Assembly (NCBI GenBank): GCA_003342895.1
Contig: PTFA01000543.1
Coordinates: 73,811 to 137,810, forward strand
DNA from: Casuarius casuarius
Lineage: Eukaryota; Chordata; Aves; Casuariiformes; Casuariidae
Length of the DNA stretch: 64,000 bases
Direction: 5' to 3'
Shown: piece by piece, positions 61,291 through 64,000 of the stretch
Layout: each line of letters starts with the position of its first letter
Position numbering within the stretch: position 1 is the first letter of the stretch
The notes under the pieces: generated by a model
The model's database searches: none
Seen by the model: the letters and a program-made list of their open reading frames with translations, nothing else
Told to the model about the DNA's origin: nothing
Translations under genes and position numbers: made by a program

Positions 61291-61370
61291 TACATACATA
61301 CACCCCCCCCCCCCACACACACACACATATATACACACATATATATAATACCAGAATATATATATATTCT
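61291..61370 (+). repeat. Compound microsatellite (C)12 (CA)n (TA)n with terminal palindrome
   Basis: A C12 run (61303-61314) is followed by CA repeats to about 61327 and mixed CA/TA repeats to about 61349. The perfect 18-bp palindrome AGAATATATATATATTCT closes it at 61353-61370. A likely polymorphic locus. The frames open across it are low-complexity artefacts. Confidence 0.9.
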
Positions 61371-64000
61371 AGCTTTAACTCTGTGGCAGCTTGTTGTGTC
61401 CTGAAACCAAAACCTCTGTAGTAGCAGTGAGATGACTGTGTAAGCATTTAAGATCAACTAAGCAGAGACTGGACTGCTGCACAGTAGATTTTTTTAGCAA
61501 GTGGAAGAGGACCTTCGCCTGTCTTGTGAAAAGGAAATCAGCAACTAGGTTATCTATCTGGAGCCGTTTTATAATGTGATTGTGAGTAGGTGACACTGTG
61601 CCTCAGTTACTCTGTGTAAGATTGAAGTGCTTTGCTGGAGTGTTATAATGAAGCTTTCATATTTACAGATTACCTAAATGCAGTAGGAAAAAATTGAATC
61701 TGCATTTGTACAGTACTTCATGGGAAAGGCTTATTGGCACTGTAGCCAAAACTTCTGTGTTTTAAGAGACTGTGATATACCTGAACAAAGACAGCTTTCT
61801 TTTCTTCTTTCCTGTTCAGTAAAACGTATGTTATAAAAGTTGGGAAGTTTTGTTTCAAAATCAGCAAACAAACAAGTATTAAACAAAAAGTGACTTTATA
61901 CAGAGAGATTTGTGTGTAACTAGAATCAGGAATATCTTTGCCCCAGTAGGACTGAGGCCAGAGGGGAGATCAGTTTATCTTAGCAGAATAATAGGGGCTA
62001 ATATGCTGCTATGAGTCCAGTCCTCTTCTCCTTTTAATCTGTATTTGTAAAATGGACACTAATTTAAGTTCTTTGGCAAATGGAGGCAGAATACATCAGC
62101 TGCTCTGCTCACTGGGGGATTTCTTCTTTATAAAACCAGAAATAGCTGGGGTTTAGCTGTTTTTATTTAATAATAAGTGCAAACAGAGCAAAGTGCTCAG
62201 GTTTGGATGAATTAATTGCTTCAGAGGATCGGGAAAAGATGTAGGTAATTTCATGTCTAGTTCACTGTACTAAAACTAGTTTGAGATGGGGGCTAGCCCA
62301 GTTTTTCCCAGTGTCCGCTGCTCATTTTGTCTAGGACTGGAAACTGTGGCCTGCTGCCTAGGGTGCTGGACCAAAACTGAGCAGTTCTTTGCATTTACCC
62401 TAACTTCTGTTAAGCAGCACTGACTGCTACGGTATAGGGCTACATGTGGACACAGTAATCTGCTTTCAGCAAGTAATTGTTGGATCCAGGGAGAAGCATC
62501 CACCTCGTGATGCATCCATTACAAATGCAGTCACCTGAGTCTTGACAGAAAGCTGAGGGACTCACTGAATTATGGCATTAAACTACTCTTTTTCAAATAG
62601 CTAAGCTAGGTATCCTGCTAGAGAGGATTGAGATATGTGTTGGGGGATGTCACTAATTTTCCCTGTGAGAGAAATTTGACTTCCAGTGATGTTTTACTAC
62701 TAATTTCAATCATCACTGAATTAACTTCTGGAGAGAGAACAGAGAGATGCTAAATGATGGATCAAAGCCATAGATAGATATAGATATGGTGGAAATAAAC
62801 ACTTTTAGTGCTTTGTTTCCTAGGTAGTAATTCTTGGACAAAATCCAAATTATATTCTTTGGGGAAAAAAATGGTAAAAAGTCCATGACACTCCTTTCAA
62901 AATCCCTCTGCGAAGAATGCCTTTTGATATTTGTGATGCAAACTGCAGCAAGTTAATAGACAAGAGTGCTTTGTCTCTGCCCGTAACACAAGCTGTCTTG
63001 GGAACTGAAATGCAAAGAAACCCACAAATTTAGCAATGCCAAAAGGAAAGTCAACATATTCTACTGAAAGAAAGGAGGAAGAAGTAGTGACATGCATTAA
63101 AATCTGCACACACGAGTGCTCTAACTGTTGTGTCTCACTTCATTGCTTCCAGAGCTTTTTGAGTACTTCTTCACACTGGTTCATACAGGTACTTTTAGGG
63201 AGAAAGATTATTAATCATCTTTTCCCACACGTTCTTTTTACCTACTTATTTGCAGGATATTTTTGATGTACGCTGTGCTGTTGGTTTTTTTCCCCCTTAG
63301 GGGTTGATTCATTGTGTTTGTTTGGGATGTGAATACACAGAAATTGCATTGAAGAATTACCTCTCCAGTGCACTCCAGTGCTTCACACTACTGAGCTATT
63401 CCAGTTCATTATTTAAAACTCGTATAGCCTCGACTATTCTTACTGAACTCTGATCTCATTACTTTTTACCATGTACAGCAAAAATGGATTACTTTTGTGA
63501 GTGTGAAGGTACTCTTTTTTCAGACATCATAACACCTCAAACAAAACATTTCTGGAAAAAATGTGCTGTGGAGAAAACCTGAGTTAACAGCACTGACTCT
63601 TCCAGTTCTTATGTCAGTTGTGCCTGATACTTCTATCAAGGAAAAACCTTTATTTCTGTTCAAGCCAGAAGCATTTGTATCTTTAAAATAACTCTGGGCT
63701 ATAAAACTTGTGTCTAATTTTAAGTGAGCCTTCACTTTTGAATTCACAAAGACTTATACATAAATTAAACCTTCCAGGAAAAATATCATCTTTTAGAACT
63801 TACCTGAGAAGGACCATGATTCTTTATTTCTAAGCTTCCTGTAGACAGGCTATCAGCTCTTATTTTTAAAAGAAGTAAGGCACCCCACACAGTAAAGTTG
63901 TGTGCACTTTTCACTGTTTACTTCTCACCATTTACATCCCTTCCATTCTGCATGAAAGGGCTAATAAATCTAGCTAGAGTGGTGTTATAACTCCTCAGTC
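61371..64000. other. Non-coding AT-rich stretch
   Basis: No gene, RNA or mobile element recognised up to the window end. A short GATA-type simple repeat lies at 62770-62788. Confidence 0.5.

Noticed and set aside
1..64000. CRISPR array, prokaryotic operons, phage or plasmid features
   Set aside because: No regularly spaced repeats with unique spacers, no dense coding and no ribosome-binding-site pattern. Composition and the CR1 relic indicate vertebrate DNA.
1..64000. Endogenous retrovirus (LTR pair, primer-binding site, pol motifs)
   Set aside because: No paired long terminal repeats, no polypurine-tract/primer-binding arrangement and no retroviral polymerase motif were seen in either strand.

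Overview
This window looks like vertebrate, most likely bird, non-coding DNA: either a gene desert or the inside of a very long intron. The positive evidence is one ancient, decayed CR1-type LINE (about 15905-16770), AT-rich background with general CpG depletion broken by small CpG-dense islets, few recent repeats, and no mammalian Alu, L1 or B-type elements. CR1 also occurs in turtles and crocodilians, so the bird call is an inference from the low repeat density. I found no protein-coding gene or exon, no rRNA, tRNA or other recognisable structural RNA gene, no operon, no CRISPR array and no prokaryotic signal. All open frames are short (longest 169 codons). They sit mostly in GC-rich patches where stop codons are rare, and none gives a product I recognise.

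Layout. 1-6 kb: plain AT-rich DNA with a CpG-enriched block (1852-2185), a perfect hairpin (2226-2253) and an orphan CpG island followed by a TATA box (4268-4560). 6.3-6.4 kb: a perfect 12-bp palindrome beside a purine-only 10-bp tandem repeat. 10.3-11.9 kb: an A-rich tract, two small CpG islets and a purine-rich tandem array. 15.8-16.8 kb: a 16-bp palindrome, then the CR1 relic. 22.0 kb: four copies of an 8-mer in alternating orientation. 25.4-26.5 kb: a CpG-rich block running into an AT-rich block that has kept its CpGs, the best regulatory candidate here. 28.7, 37.9 and 44.6 kb: hairpins or palindromes. 35.8 kb: a short tandem duplication. 39.3 kb: paired octamer motifs. 42.5 kb: 93 bp of pure A/T. 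43.1 and 49.6 kb: further CpG-rich blocks. 55.9-57.1 kb: fragments resembling old reptile/bird interspersed repeats. 58.06 kb: a TAAT-rich homeodomain-type cluster. 61.3 kb: a compound C/CA/TA microsatellite.

No genes are seen to work together. The likely functional content, if any, is regulatory: orphan CpG islands and clustered transcription-factor motifs of the kind found in deserts around developmental genes. That interpretation is inference and needs a multi-species alignment or chromatin data. I see no evidence of a novel biological system. CpG counts and motif calls were made by eye.
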